From Arthrobacter echini (lineage in GTDB: Bacteria; Actinomycetota; Actinomycetes; Actinomycetales; Micrococcaceae), in NCBI RefSeq assembly GCF_004803505.1, contig NZ_SSWH01000004.1:62001-126000 (forward strand): a stretch of 64,000 bases of DNA, written 5' to 3'. How positions within the stretch are numbered: the stretch's first letter is position 1; each line of letters begins with the position of its first letter. The notes under the pieces were generated by a model. The model was given only the letters and a program-made list of their open reading frames with translations. It ran no database searches and was not told where the DNA came from. Both the position numbers and the translations under genes were made by a program. Of the stretch, positions 16,957 through 25,396 are shown piece by piece.

Positions 16957-17845
16957 GGGTCATTCGGTCCACAGGCTGGCACGGCAGTTCACGTCGGTCT
17001 TCGGCGGTGAGCGGCTCAGGGTCTCCAGCCCGCAGGGGCGCTTCGCGGACGGGGCCGCGCGGCTCGAGGGTGCCACCATGCTCACGGCCCTGGCACACGG
17101 CAAGCAGATGTTCCTCCGGTTCGACAACGACCTGGTGCTCAGGGTGCATCTCGGGCTCTACGGTGCGTGGAGCTTCGGCGGCGATTCGACCTTCCGCGGT
17201 GCCTCGAGCATCGGAGCCCCCCGCAGGGTCGGTGAGTCCGAGCGCTCCGAACCTGTGGGAGACGCAGGGCCCGGCGGCAGTACGGAGTACATCGGGCCAC
17301 CCGAACCCGTCGGAGCGGTGAGGGTCCGGCTCGTCTCGGAGCATGGCTGGGCCGACCTGCGTGGTCCCACGGCCTGCGAGGTGATCACTGCCGCCGAGGA
17401 GCAGGCCGTGCGTGCCAGGCTCGGCCCGGATCCGCTGCAGCCGGGCGCCGACGGAACGCACTTCGAGCGGAGGATCACCTCCAGCGTCACGCCCGTCGGT
17501 GTGCAGCTGATGAACCAGGCGGTGATCGCGGGCATCGGCAACATCTACCGCGCGGAGCTCCTCTTCCTGCAGGGCGTCAGCCCGTGGCGCCCGGGCAGGC
17601 AGTTGCGCCAGGACGAGGCGGCCGGTCTCTGGTCCGATGCGGTGCGGTTGATGAGCGACGGGGTGCGGGAGGGCCGGATCATCACCACCACGCCCGAGGC
17701 TCGTGGCGGACGGCCGAGGAGATCGGCCCCGCACTACGTCTACAAGCGGACCGGGGAACCGTGCCGACGCTGCGGCACCCCGATCCGGAGCTCGGAGATG
17801 TCGGCTCGCACCGTGTTCTGGTGTCCGCAGTGCCAGCCGGACTGA
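16949..17845 (+). CDS. nei2: Fpg/Nei family DNA glycosylase
   Basis: This bifunctional glycosylase/AP lyase acts on oxidised bases. The 298-residue protein starts LPEGHSVHRLARQF, in which the Pro after the initiator Met is the catalytic nucleophile and Glu3 the general acid, so the start is fixed at the TTG at 16949. The H2TH part contains GVQLMNQAVIAGIGNIYRAELLF. A C-terminal zinc finger with four Cys (CRRCG and CPQC) ends the protein. The gene overlaps rpiB by 8 bases, suggesting coupling. It belongs to the actinobacterial Nei2 group by N-terminus; substrate range is inferred. Confidence 0.92.
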   Translation: MPEGHSVHRLARQFTSVFGGERLRVSSPQGRFADGAARLEGATMLTALAHGKQMFLRFDNDLVLRVHLGLYGAWSFGGDSTFRGASSIGAPRRVGESERSEPVGDAGPGGSTEYIGPPEPVGAVRVRLVSEHGWADLRGPTACEVITAAEEQAVRARLGPDPLQPGADGTHFERRITSSVTPVGVQLMNQAVIAGIGNIYRAELLFLQGVSPWRPGRQLRQDEAAGLWSDAVRLMSDGVREGRIITTTPEARGGRPRRSAPHYVYKRTGEPCRRCGTPIRSSEMSARTVFWCPQCQPD

Positions 17846-17904
17846 GCTGGTCCGCGCGGCTGGTCTGTGCGCGAAGCGGGAGAACACGAGAGCCGGAAGA
17901 AGAG

Positions 17905-17975
17905 AGGGGATGACGGGAATCGAACCCGCATCATCAGTTTGGAAGACTGAGGCTTTACCACTAAGCTACATCCCC
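17905..17975 (-). tRNA. tRNA-Gly (TCC)
   Basis: The 71-base cloverleaf has a perfect GGGGATG/CATCCCC acceptor stem. The anticodon arm CAGT-CTTCCAA-ACTG gives TCC for glycine. CCA is not encoded. It is divergent from tRNA-Pro about 110 bases away. Confidence 0.95.
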
Positions 17976-18067
17976 GCGTGAGCACATTTCGCTGCCCAGG
18001 AACGCCTACAACTACACCACAGCTCTTCCACGATCGCCAAATGTGCATGGCGGTGAAAAAAGATGCG

Positions 18068-18073
18068 TAGACT
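18068..18073 (+). promoter_or_regulatory. -10 box for tRNA-Pro (and tig)
   Basis: TAGACT lies 14 bases before the tRNA-Pro 5' end and matches the hexamer upstream of tRNA-His. The tig gene starts 70 bases after the tRNA, so this promoter may serve both. Confidence 0.45.
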
Positions 18074-18087
18074 AGCACTCGCACTTA

Positions 18088-18161
<74 letters not shown>

Positions 18162-18231
18162 CTCTGTCGTGCAATGAGGAGAGTGCCTTGCGCTGCAGAA
18201 TCATTCCCAATCATCTCAGGAGTCCTACGCT

Positions 18232-19797
18232 GTGAAGAGCGCTGTTGAAACCCTTTCCCCCACCAGGGTGAAGCTGGCCGTCGAGGTTCCCCTCGAGGAG
18301 CTGAAGCCGAACATCGACGAGGCCTACAAGACCATTGCGACCCAGGTCCAGGTTCCCGGGTTCCGCAAGGGCAAGGTTCCACAGCAGCTCATCGATCAGC
18401 GGGTCGGCCGCGGCTACGTGATCGAGCAGGCCATCAACGACGGCCTGAACGGTTTCTACCAGAGCGCGGTCCAGGAGACGGGCATCCGCCCACTCAGCCG
18501 CCCCGAGGTCGAGATCACCGAGGTGCCCGATCCGGCGAAGAAGGAGGGCCGGCTCGCGTTCACCGTCGAGCTCGATGTCCGTCCCGAGATCGAGCTCGCC
18601 GAGTACAAGGGCCTCGAGGTCACCGTGGCGCCCGTGGAGGCCTCCGATGACGACGTCGAGAAGGCCATGGACGAATTGCGCGGCCGCTTCGGGACGCTCA
18701 GCGTCGTCGATCGTCCTGCCCAGGACGGCGACTTCCTGACCATCGATCTGAGCGCGTCCGTCGATGGGGAGGAAGTCGACTCCGCGCAGGACCTGTCCTA
18801 CCAGATCGGCTCCGGAACCATGCTCGACGGCATGGACGAGGCCGTCACCGGTCTGTCCGCCGACGAGGACGCCGTCTTCGAGACGAAGCTCGCCGGCGGT
18901 GAGTATGCCGGTGTCGACGCCGAGGTCAAGATCCAGGTGAAGGCCGTCAAGGAGCGCGAGCTGCCCGAGGTCGACGACGAGTTCGCCCAGCTGGCCTCCG
19001 AGTTCGACACCGCGGAGGAGCTGCGGGCGGATCTGGCCAAGCAGGCCTCCGAGTCCAAGCTCCTGGACCAGGGCGTCGAGGCGCGCGACCTGGTCCTCGA
19101 CAAGCTCGTCGAGATGGTCGGAGTCCCGGTTCCGGAGAGCGTCATCGAGGATCAGCTCGAACAGCACTTCAACGGGGAGAACGCCAGCGGCGGCGAGGAC
19201 CACGACACGGAAGAGCACCGTGCAGAGATCCGCAGCAACACCGAGCGTGCCTTCCAGAACGAGGTGATCCTCGATCTCGTCGCCGAGAAGGAAGAGGTGG
19301 GGGTCAGCCAGAGCGAGCTGATCGACTACATCGTCTCCACCGCCGGCCAGTACGGGATGGAGCCGAACCAGTTCGCGCAGATGCTCGACCAGAGCGGGCA
19401 GGTGCAGATGATCGTCGGCGAGGTGCGGCGTCGCAAGGCCCTGGCCAAGGTCCTCGAGTACGCGACGGTCACGGACACCGATGGTGCCGTCATCGATCTC
19501 AGCGACTTCGTCCGCGGCGAGGGCGACGAGGACGGATCGGGCGTCACGGACGACGTCGAGCAGGACATCGACGCCACTGACGTCGGGCAGGGCGTGGATG
19601 ACGCTGACGTCGAGGCGGACGACAGCGATGACGCCGATGGAGCCGCACCGACGGAGCAGACCGAGGAAGCTGCGGGAGAGCCGGGAGCGCTGCAGGAGGC
19701 TGCAGGGCAGCCCGCGCCCACGGAGCAGACCGAGGAGGCCGCCGGGGAGGCGGTGTCCACCGGCGAGCCCGGGAAGACGAACAAGACGTCGGAGTAG
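18232..19797 (+). CDS. tig: Trigger factor, ribosome-associated chaperone
   Basis: It receives nascent chains at the ribosome exit tunnel and has peptidyl-prolyl isomerase activity. The 521-residue protein has the ribosome-docking loop [10 protein letters not shown] near residue 44, the FKBP-type PPIase domain around residues 155-240 ([27 protein letters not shown]) and the helical chaperone arms to about 420. The last about 95 residues are an acidic, Ala/Glu/Asp-rich tail with [12 protein letters not shown] twice; E. coli TF is 432 residues and lacks this. The start is a GTG with AGGAGT upstream. It stands before clpP1-clpP2-clpX, the usual protein-quality cluster. Confidence 0.96.
   Translation: MKSAVETLSPTRVKLAVEVPLEELKPNIDEAYKTIATQVQVPGFRKGKVPQQLIDQRVGRGYVIEQAINDGLNGFYQSAVQETGIRPLSRPEVEITEVPDPAKKEGRLAFTVELDVRPEIELAEYKGLEVTVAPVEASDDDVEKAMDELRGRFGTLSVVDRPAQDGDFLTIDLSASVDGEEVDSAQDLSYQIGSGTMLDGMDEAVTGLSADEDAVFETKLAGGEYAGVDAEVKIQVKAVKERELPEVDDEFAQLASEFDTAEELRADLAKQASESKLLDQGVEARDLVLDKLVEMVGVPVPESVIEDQLEQHFNGENASGGEDHDTEEHRAEIRSNTERAFQNEVILDLVAEKEEVGVSQSELIDYIVSTAGQYGMEPNQFAQMLDQSGQVQMIVGEVRRRKALAKVLEYATVTDTDGAVIDLSDFVRGEGDEDGSGVTDDVEQDIDATDVGQGVDDADVEADDSDDADGAAPTEQTEEAAGEPGALQEAAGQPAPTEQTEEAAGEAVSTGEPGKTNKTSE
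19641..19752 (+). repeat. Direct repeat within the trigger factor tail
   Basis: Two copies of a 36-base unit encode [12 protein letters not shown], separated by a short [10 protein letters not shown]-type linker. The copies differ only at synonymous positions, so this is an older duplication maintained at the protein level. Confidence 0.6.
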
Positions 19798-19818
19798 GAC
19801 CGAGGTCCCTCTGCCGAT

Positions 19819-19859
19819 ACGGCGGCGCCGCAGCCCACGGGCAGCGGCGCCGCCGTTCT
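19819..19859 (+). terminator. Terminator after tig
   Basis: A perfect 13-bp stem (19819-19831 with 19844-19856) with a 12-base loop, followed by TCTC, ends the tig transcript. Confidence 0.8.
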
Positions 19860-20074
19860 CATCAGGGGCGATACGGCTCGCTCCACTCCCGCAGGAGTGC
19901 CTCGGAGGCGGTGTCCGAGGTGCACGGGGAGCGCATCCTGCGCACCGTGCGCCGTCAGCGAACAGTCCGTGCAGCGGGAGTACATCCGCGCGCTTGCGGG
20001 TTAGTGTCCAAGGAGAGACAAACGGACGGGTCCGCCGGAACGGCGTGGCCCGCCAGAGTGAAAGGTCAACGCCC

Positions 20075-20701
20075 ATGGCAACCGAACCAAGCACCCCGAG
20101 CATGGCCGGCCCCGAGATGGCCGGTCGTGACGAGTACATCTACAACAGGCTCCTCAAGGAGCGCATCATCTGGCTCGGTTCAGAGGTTCGCGACGACAAC
20201 GCCAATGCGATTTGCTCGCAACTGCTTCTGCTGTCCGCCGAGGATCCCGAGAAGGACATCTTCCTCTACATCAACTCCCCGGGTGGTTCGGTGACGGCCG
20301 GCATGGCCATCTACGACACCATGCAGTTCATCCCCAACGACGTCGTCACGGTCGCCACGGGACTGGCGGCCTCGATGGGGCAGTTCCTGCTCTCCTCGGG
20401 CACGAAGGGCAAGCGCTACGCGACGCCCCACGCCCGCATCCTCATGCACCAGCCCTCCGGCGGTATCGGTGGAACGGCAACGGACATCCGCATCCAGGCC
20501 GAACTGATCCTGCACATGAAGCGGGTCATGGCCGAGCTGACGGCGGAGCAGACGGGCCAGAGCGTCGAGAAGATCCTCACCGACAACGACCGCGACAAGT
20601 GGTTCACGGCCCAGGAAGCACTCGAGTACGGATTCTTCGACCACATCTCCGCTCACTCGGGTTCCGTCTCGGGTGGCGGCGGAACCGACCAGACGTCGTA
20701 G
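20075..20701 (+). CDS. clpP1: ATP-dependent Clp protease proteolytic subunit 1
   Basis: This serine peptidase subunit, in actinobacteria, works as a mixed ClpP1P2 tetradecamer fed by ClpX or ClpC. The 208-residue protein has the catalytic Ser in [14 protein letters not shown], His in [11 protein letters not shown] and Asp in the DNDRDKW segment. The start is the ATG at 20075; the upstream frame overlaps the tig terminator. A TAGTGT -10-like box is at 20002. clpP2 starts 41 bases downstream with its own strong SD, forming one operon. Confidence 0.95.
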   Translation: MATEPSTPSMAGPEMAGRDEYIYNRLLKERIIWLGSEVRDDNANAICSQLLLLSAEDPEKDIFLYINSPGGSVTAGMAIYDTMQFIPNDVVTVATGLAASMGQFLLSSGTKGKRYATPHARILMHQPSGGIGGTATDIRIQAELILHMKRVMAELTAEQTGQSVEKILTDNDRDKWFTAQEALEYGFFDHISAHSGSVSGGGGTDQTS

Positions 20702-20742
20702 TCCGCAGAACATCAACGACCAGTCGGCCAACAGGAGACACC

Positions 20743-21417
20743 ATGAACCACGAATTCCAGGCAGCAGCGGGATCGAAGGCGCAGAACCTTCCTTCCAGCC
20801 GTTACATCCTTCCCCAGTTCGAAGAGCGCACGCCCTACGGGTTCAAGCGCCAGGACCCGTACACCAAACTGTTCGAGGATCGCATCATCTTCCTCGGCAC
20901 GCAGGTCGACGACGCCTCGGCCGATGACATCATGGCCCAGCTGCTCGTGCTCGAGTCCACGGACTCCGAGCGGGACATCACGCTCTACATCAACTCACCC
21001 GGTGGTTCGTTCACCGCGATGACGGCGATCTACGACACCATGCAGTTCATCCGTCCCGAGGTCCAGACGGTCTGCCTCGGTCAGGCTGCCAGTGCAGCTG
21101 CCGTGCTGTTGGCCGCGGGCGCACCGGGCAAGCGGCTCGCGCTGCCCAATGCGCGTGTGCTGATCCACCAGCCCGCACTTTCCGGGGGCCAGGGCGGACA
21201 GGCCTCGGACCTGGAGATCCAGGCCAACGAGGTCATGCGCATGCGGACCTGGCTCGAGGACACCCTGGCACTGCACTCGGGGCGGACTTCCGAGCAGGTG
21301 AACCTCGACATCGAGCGTGACAAGATCCTCACCGCGGCGGACGCCGTGGAGTACGGACTGGTCGACGAGGTGCTGAACTCCCGCAAGCTCACGCCGCCGA
21401 AGATCAATACGCCCTAG
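20743..21417 (+). CDS. clpP2: ATP-dependent Clp protease proteolytic subunit 2
   Basis: This second ClpP subunit of the heteromeric protease has 224 residues. The catalytic Ser is in [16 protein letters not shown], His in [16 protein letters not shown], with Asp in [14 protein letters not shown]. The longer N-terminal part (about 25 residues before [14 protein letters not shown]) includes a likely processed propeptide, as in other actinobacterial ClpP2. The SD ACAGGAGACACC precedes the ATG. The gene ends at two successive hairpins. Confidence 0.96.
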   Translation: MNHEFQAAAGSKAQNLPSSRYILPQFEERTPYGFKRQDPYTKLFEDRIIFLGTQVDDASADDIMAQLLVLESTDSERDITLYINSPGGSFTAMTAIYDTMQFIRPEVQTVCLGQAASAAAVLLAAGAPGKRLALPNARVLIHQPALSGGQGGQASDLEIQANEVMRMRTWLEDTLALHSGRTSEQVNLDIERDKILTAADAVEYGLVDEVLNSRKLTPPKINTP

Positions 21418-21480
21418 CACTCCGGACGGCAGTCCGAGACCGCGCGAGCGGTCTCCCGGAGTGTCGTGGAACCGGTCGCT

Positions 21481-21516
21481 GAATGCCCGTGGTGCCCCGA
21501 GGCACCACGGGCATTC
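21481..21516 (+). terminator. Terminator after clpP2
   Basis: A perfect 16-bp stem (21481-21496 with 21501-21516) with the tetraloop CCGA. A second, weaker hairpin with an 8-bp core (21436-21456 region) lies between it and the clpP2 stop. Confidence 0.85.
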
Positions 21517-21587
21517 GTGTACCGGTTCTGCTGCACTCGTGGCCTAGAGTGGAGATAGTAATCGCGTAGAACCTAAGGGGATCCAAC

Positions 21588-22880
21588 ATGGCTCGCATCG
21601 GTGAGAGCACTGATCTGCTCAAGTGCTCTTTCTGCGGGAAGAGTCAGAAGCAGGTCCGGAAGCTGATCGCCGGACCCGGCGTGTATATCTGCGACGAGTG
21701 TATCGACCTGTGCAACGAGATCATCGAGGAGGAACTCTCGGAGGTGGCCGACCTCGGCACGTTCGAGCTTCCGAAGCCACGCGAGATCTTCGACTTCCTG
21801 CAGGAGTACGTGGTGGGCCAGGAGCCCGCGAAGCGCTCCCTCGCAGTAGCGGTGTACAACCACTACAAGCGCATCCAGTCCGGTAGCGGCCCACGTGCGG
21901 CAGGCACCCTCGCCGATGCGCTGGACACCGAGGACGTGGAGATCGCCAAGTCCAACATCCTGCTCATCGGACCCACGGGCTGTGGCAAGACGTACCTCGC
22001 GCAGACCCTCGCCCGGAGACTGAACGTTCCCTTCGCCGTTGCCGACGCGACGGCCCTGACGGAGGCCGGTTACGTGGGGGAGGACGTCGAGAACATCCTC
22101 CTGAAGCTCATCCAGGCCGCGGACTACGACGTCAAGAAGGCCGAACAGGGCATCATCTACATCGACGAGATCGACAAGATCTCCCGCAAGAGCGAGAATC
22201 CCTCGATCACGCGTGACGTCTCGGGCGAGGGCGTGCAGCAGGCCCTGCTGAAGATCCTCGAGGGTACGGTGGCCTCCGTGCCGCCGCAGGGGGGCCGGAA
22301 GCATCCCCATCAGGAATTCATCCAGATCGACACCACGAACGTGCTCTTCATCGTCGCGGGGGCGTTCGCCGGTCTCGAGGAGATCATCGGCTCACGCGCG
22401 GGACGCAAGGGCATCGGCTTCGGCGCGCCCCTGAGTTCGCTGACCAACGAGGAGGTCAGCTACAGCGACGTCATGCCCGAGGACCTGCTCAAGTTCGGTC
22501 TCATCCCCGAGTTCATCGGGCGTCTACCGGTGATCACCACCGTCACGCAGCTCGATCGGCCGGCACTCATGCAGATCCTGACCGAGCCGAAGAACGCCCT
22601 GATCAAGCAGTACCAGAAGATGTTCCTGCTCGACGGCGTGGAGCTCTCCTTCGAGCCGAAAGCGCTCGAGGCCATCGCCGATCTCGCGCTCGAGCGGGGC
22701 ACCGGAGCCCGCGGGCTCCGGGCCATCATGGAGGAGGTGCTCCTGCCCGTCATGTTCGACCTGCCGAGCCGGGAGGACGTGGCAACCGTCCTGATCACCG
22801 ACGACGTCGTGGCCAAGCGCGCCGAACCGACGCTGATCTCCCATGAGGTCATGGCCAGACGACGCACCAAGTCCGCCTGA
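21588..22880 (+). CDS. clpX: ATP-dependent Clp protease ATP-binding subunit ClpX
   Basis: This AAA+ unfoldase feeds substrates to ClpP1P2. The 430-residue protein has the N-terminal zinc-binding domain (CSFCGKSQ and CDECIDLC, residues 12-41), Walker A GPTGCGKT (about 128), Walker [11 protein letters not shown] and sensor-2 [12 protein letters not shown] near the C-terminus. AAGGGGA lies upstream of the ATG. It is separated from clpP2 by terminators, so it has its own promoter, and it converges on the GAPDH gene at a strong hairpin. Confidence 0.97.
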   Translation: MARIGESTDLLKCSFCGKSQKQVRKLIAGPGVYICDECIDLCNEIIEEELSEVADLGTFELPKPREIFDFLQEYVVGQEPAKRSLAVAVYNHYKRIQSGSGPRAAGTLADALDTEDVEIAKSNILLIGPTGCGKTYLAQTLARRLNVPFAVADATALTEAGYVGEDVENILLKLIQAADYDVKKAEQGIIYIDEIDKISRKSENPSITRDVSGEGVQQALLKILEGTVASVPPQGGRKHPHQEFIQIDTTNVLFIVAGAFAGLEEIIGSRAGRKGIGFGAPLSSLTNEEVSYSDVMPEDLLKFGLIPEFIGRLPVITTVTQLDRPALMQILTEPKNALIKQYQKMFLLDGVELSFEPKALEAIADLALERGTGARGLRAIMEEVLLPVMFDLPSREDVATVLITDDVVAKRAEPTLISHEVMARRRTKSA

Positions 22881-22904
22881 TCCTCCGCGCTGGGTAGGGT
22901 GGAA

Positions 22905-22942
22905 CGTGGAAGGGCCCGGCCGACCGGCCGGGCCCTTCCACG
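22905..22942. terminator. Bidirectional terminator, clpX / gap
   Basis: A perfect 17-bp stem (22905-22921 with 22926-22942) with the tetraloop GACC lies between two convergent genes. Confidence 0.88.
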
Positions 22943-22959
22943 ATCTTGCGTCCCGAGCG

Positions 22960-24450
22960 TCAGAGACTCGACGCCGACACCGACGCCGTTGCGGCGTCCG
23001 TCTCGGCGAGGGGATAGGACGGCGGATGGACCGCAGCCATCTCCTCGAGTACGCGCACGACCTGGCAGCTGTACCCGAACTCGTTGTCGTACCAGACGTA
23101 GAGCACGAGGAACTTGTCGTTGGAGATGGTGGCGAGGCCGTCCACGATCCCGGCCCGGCGGGAGCCGACGAAGTCCGTGGAGACGACCTCCGGGCTGTCG
23201 ATGTAGTCCACCTGCTTGCGCATGCCGGAGTGGAGCGAGATCTCCCGCAGGTGCGTGTTCGCCTCCTCCTTCGTGGTGCCCTCCTCGAGCGTGAGATTGA
23301 GGATGGCGATGGAGACGTCCGGGGTCGGCACTCGGATGGAACTACCGGTGAGCTTTCCCGCGAACTCCGGCAGGGCCTTCGCGACCGCGGTGGCCGCGCC
23401 GGTCTCCGTCAGGACCATGTTCAGGGCTGCGGAACGGCCGCGGCGGTCCCCGCGGTGGAAGTTGTCGATCAGATTCTGGTCGTTCGTGAAGGAGTGCACG
23501 GTCTCCACGTGCCCGTGCACCACACCGAAGCGGTCGTTGATGGCTTTGAGGACCGGTGTGATCGCGTTCGTGGTGCACGATGCCGCGGTGATGATGCGGT
23601 CGTCCGCGCCGATGGCGTCGTGGTTGATCCCGTGCACGATGTTCTTCAGGGATCCCTTGCCCGGAGCGGTGAGGAGGACCTTGGCCACCCCGGTGCTCTT
23701 CAGGTGCTGGGACAGTCCCTCCTCGTCGCGCCAGCGACCGGTGTTGTCCACGACCACGGCGTCCTGGATACCGTACGCCGTGTAGTCGATGGAGGCCGGG
23801 TCGTTCGCGTAGATGACCTGGATCCGCACCCCGTTTGCAGTGATGGTCTCGGCTTCCTCGTCCACCTGGATGGTTCCCTCGAAGGAGCCGTGGACGGAGT
23901 CCCGCCGGAGCAGGCTGGCGCGCTTCATGAGATCGTTGTCAGAACCACGACGCACGACGATGGCGCGGAGCCGCAGCCCGTGGCCCCCGCCGGTCTTCTC
24001 GATGAGCAGGCGCGCCACCAGGCGCCCGATACGCCCGAAACCGTAGAGCACGACGTCGGTGCTGGTGCGCTCGTCACGACCACCCCGACCCACGATGTCC
24101 GCCAGTTCGGCTCGGACGAAGTCCTCCAGGGAGCTCCCGTCGGCGGCGCGATCATAGGCCAGACGCAGCCTGCCGATGTCGATCGAGGCGGCACCGAGAT
24201 CGAGATCGGCGAGGATCCGCAGCAGGGGAGCGGTGTCCTCCAGCCGGAGCTCCTCGGTGGTGATGCGCCGGGCGAACCGGTGCGCCTTGAGGATGCTCAT
24301 CGTGGACTTGTTGACGAGGCTGCGCCCATGGATGCTCGTCACCACGTTGTTGGTCCGGTACAGGCGTCCGATGAGCGGGATCATGGCCTCGGCGAGTTCC
24401 TCGCGTTCGAGCCAGATGTCGTGGTTCTCGGTCCGGTCAGGGTGCGTCAA
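22960..24450 (-). CDS. gapB: Glyceraldehyde-3-phosphate dehydrogenase, long form (GapB-like)
   Basis: The enzyme oxidises or forms glyceraldehyde-3-phosphate. At 496 residues it is about 150 longer than glycolytic GapA because of an N-terminal helical extension of about 130 residues. The dinucleotide site [17 protein letters not shown] is near residue 134 and the catalytic Cys lies in [16 protein letters not shown]. The C-terminal domain ends [18 protein letters not shown]. The long form with this extension corresponds to corynebacterial GapB, the gluconeogenic, NADP-accepting type; that role is inferred from family, not seen here. Confidence 0.9.
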   Translation of the reverse strand: MTHPDRTENHDIWLEREELAEAMIPLIGRLYRTNNVVTSIHGRSLVNKSTMSILKAHRFARRITTEELRLEDTAPLLRILADLDLGAASIDIGRLRLAYDRAADGSSLEDFVRAELADIVGRGGRDERTSTDVVLYGFGRIGRLVARLLIEKTGGGHGLRLRAIVVRRGSDNDLMKRASLLRRDSVHGSFEGTIQVDEEAETITANGVRIQVIYANDPASIDYTAYGIQDAVVVDNTGRWRDEEGLSQHLKSTGVAKVLLTAPGKGSLKNIVHGINHDAIGADDRIITAASCTTNAITPVLKAINDRFGVVHGHVETVHSFTNDQNLIDNFHRGDRRGRSAALNMVLTETGAATAVAKALPEFAGKLTGSSIRVPTPDVSIAILNLTLEEGTTKEEANTHLREISLHSGMRKQVDYIDSPEVVSTDFVGSRRAGIVDGLATISNDKFLVLYVWYDNEFGYSCQVVRVLEEMAAVHPPSYPLAETDAATASVSASSL

Positions 24451-24545
24451 CGGGATCCCTCACTGCTCCGGTCATGCCGGTGCTACCTCACCCAGCCGGG
24501 CGGCAACGCAGGGATAGCGCCAAGCATCAGCGACTGGTCGTGTCC

Positions 24546-24551
24546 TACAAT
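24546..24551 (+). promoter_or_regulatory. Candidate -10 box of the Mrx2-like gene
   Basis: TACAAT, close to consensus, lies 120 bases before the ATG at 24672. The -35 region is weak. Confidence 0.4.
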
Positions 24552-24671
24552 TACACCGCCTCCCGGCGCGCGGCACAAACCCGGGCCCGTCGCAGGACGG
24601 AATACGCCGATGAGGGGTCGGGTTGCACCCGGAAAGGCCGCGGCCCCGTCCCACCCTTCGAGGAGCATCGA

Positions 24672-25301
24672 ATGACCGAGTCCACCACCGCCCGGAAAGC
24701 CGTTCAGAAAGCGGATTTCTGGTTCGATCCGCAGTGCCCGTTCGCCTGGGTCACCTCCCGCTGGATCCAGGAAGTGGAGCAGGTGCGCGAGATCGCCGTC
24801 GACTGGCATGTGATGAGCCTGTCCGTCCTCAACGAGGGACGTGATCTTCCCGAGGACTACCAGGAGATGATGCTCCGTGGGTGGGGCCCGGTCCGCGTGA
24901 TCACCGCCGCGGCGCACCGGCACGGCGAGGAGTACGTCAAGCGGCTGTACGACGCGATGGGTACCCGCATCCACGTGGAGGGCAACGAGGACTTCGACGC
25001 GGTGATCGCCGAGTCCCTGGACGACGTGGGCCTGCCCGCCGAGCTCTCACGCTACGCGCATTCCCAGGAGTACGACGATCAGCTCCGGGCCTCCCACCAG
25101 GAGGCCATCGACCGGGTCGGCGACGACGTCGGCACTCCCGTGGTGGCGTTCAACGGTACGGCGTTCTTCGGGCCCGTCCTGACGAGGATTCCGCGTGGTG
25201 AGGAAGCCGGGCGGATCTTCGACGGAGCAGTTCTCATGTCCGGGTTCCCGGAGTTCTTCGAGCTCAAGCGCACCCGTACCGAGGATCCGGCCTTCGGCTG
25301 A
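24672..25301 (+). CDS. DsbA-fold reductase of the mycothiol-dependent Mrx2 (Rv2466c) type
   Basis: This 209-residue cytoplasmic thioredoxin-fold protein with a helical insert resembles M. tuberculosis Rv2466c (mycoredoxin-2, the nitroreductase that activates TP053) along its length: [45 protein letters not shown] and AFFGPVL[10 protein letters not shown]. The active site reads C22-P-F-A, whereas Rv2466c has C-P-W-C, so the second cysteine is missing; there is no other Cys. The SD GAGGAG lies upstream. It ends at a hairpin shared with valS. Confidence 0.88.
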   Translation: MTESTTARKAVQKADFWFDPQCPFAWVTSRWIQEVEQVREIAVDWHVMSLSVLNEGRDLPEDYQEMMLRGWGPVRVITAAAHRHGEEYVKRLYDAMGTRIHVEGNEDFDAVIAESLDDVGLPAELSRYAHSQEYDDQLRASHQEAIDRVGDDVGTPVVAFNGTAFFGPVLTRIPRGEEAGRIFDGAVLMSGFPEFFELKRTRTEDPAFG

Positions 25302-25349
25302 CCCGTGCGCGGATCGCTGCCGCACGGATCGTTGCGACGCAGCTGAGCG

Positions 25350-25389
25350 GGACGGTGGAGGACTGCCGCCCGCGGGTCCTCCACCGTCC
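25350..25389. terminator. Bidirectional terminator, Mrx2-like gene / valS
   Basis: A perfect 14-bp stem (25350-25363 with 25376-25389) around a 12-base loop lies between the convergent stops. Confidence 0.85.
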
Positions 25390-25396
25390 GAGAGCC

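Noticed and set aside
19986-19999. CCGC-6-GCGG inverted repeat upstream of clpP1 as a ClgR box
   Set aside because: ClgR sites need CGC and GCG separated by five bases; spacing here is four or six, so the match fails.
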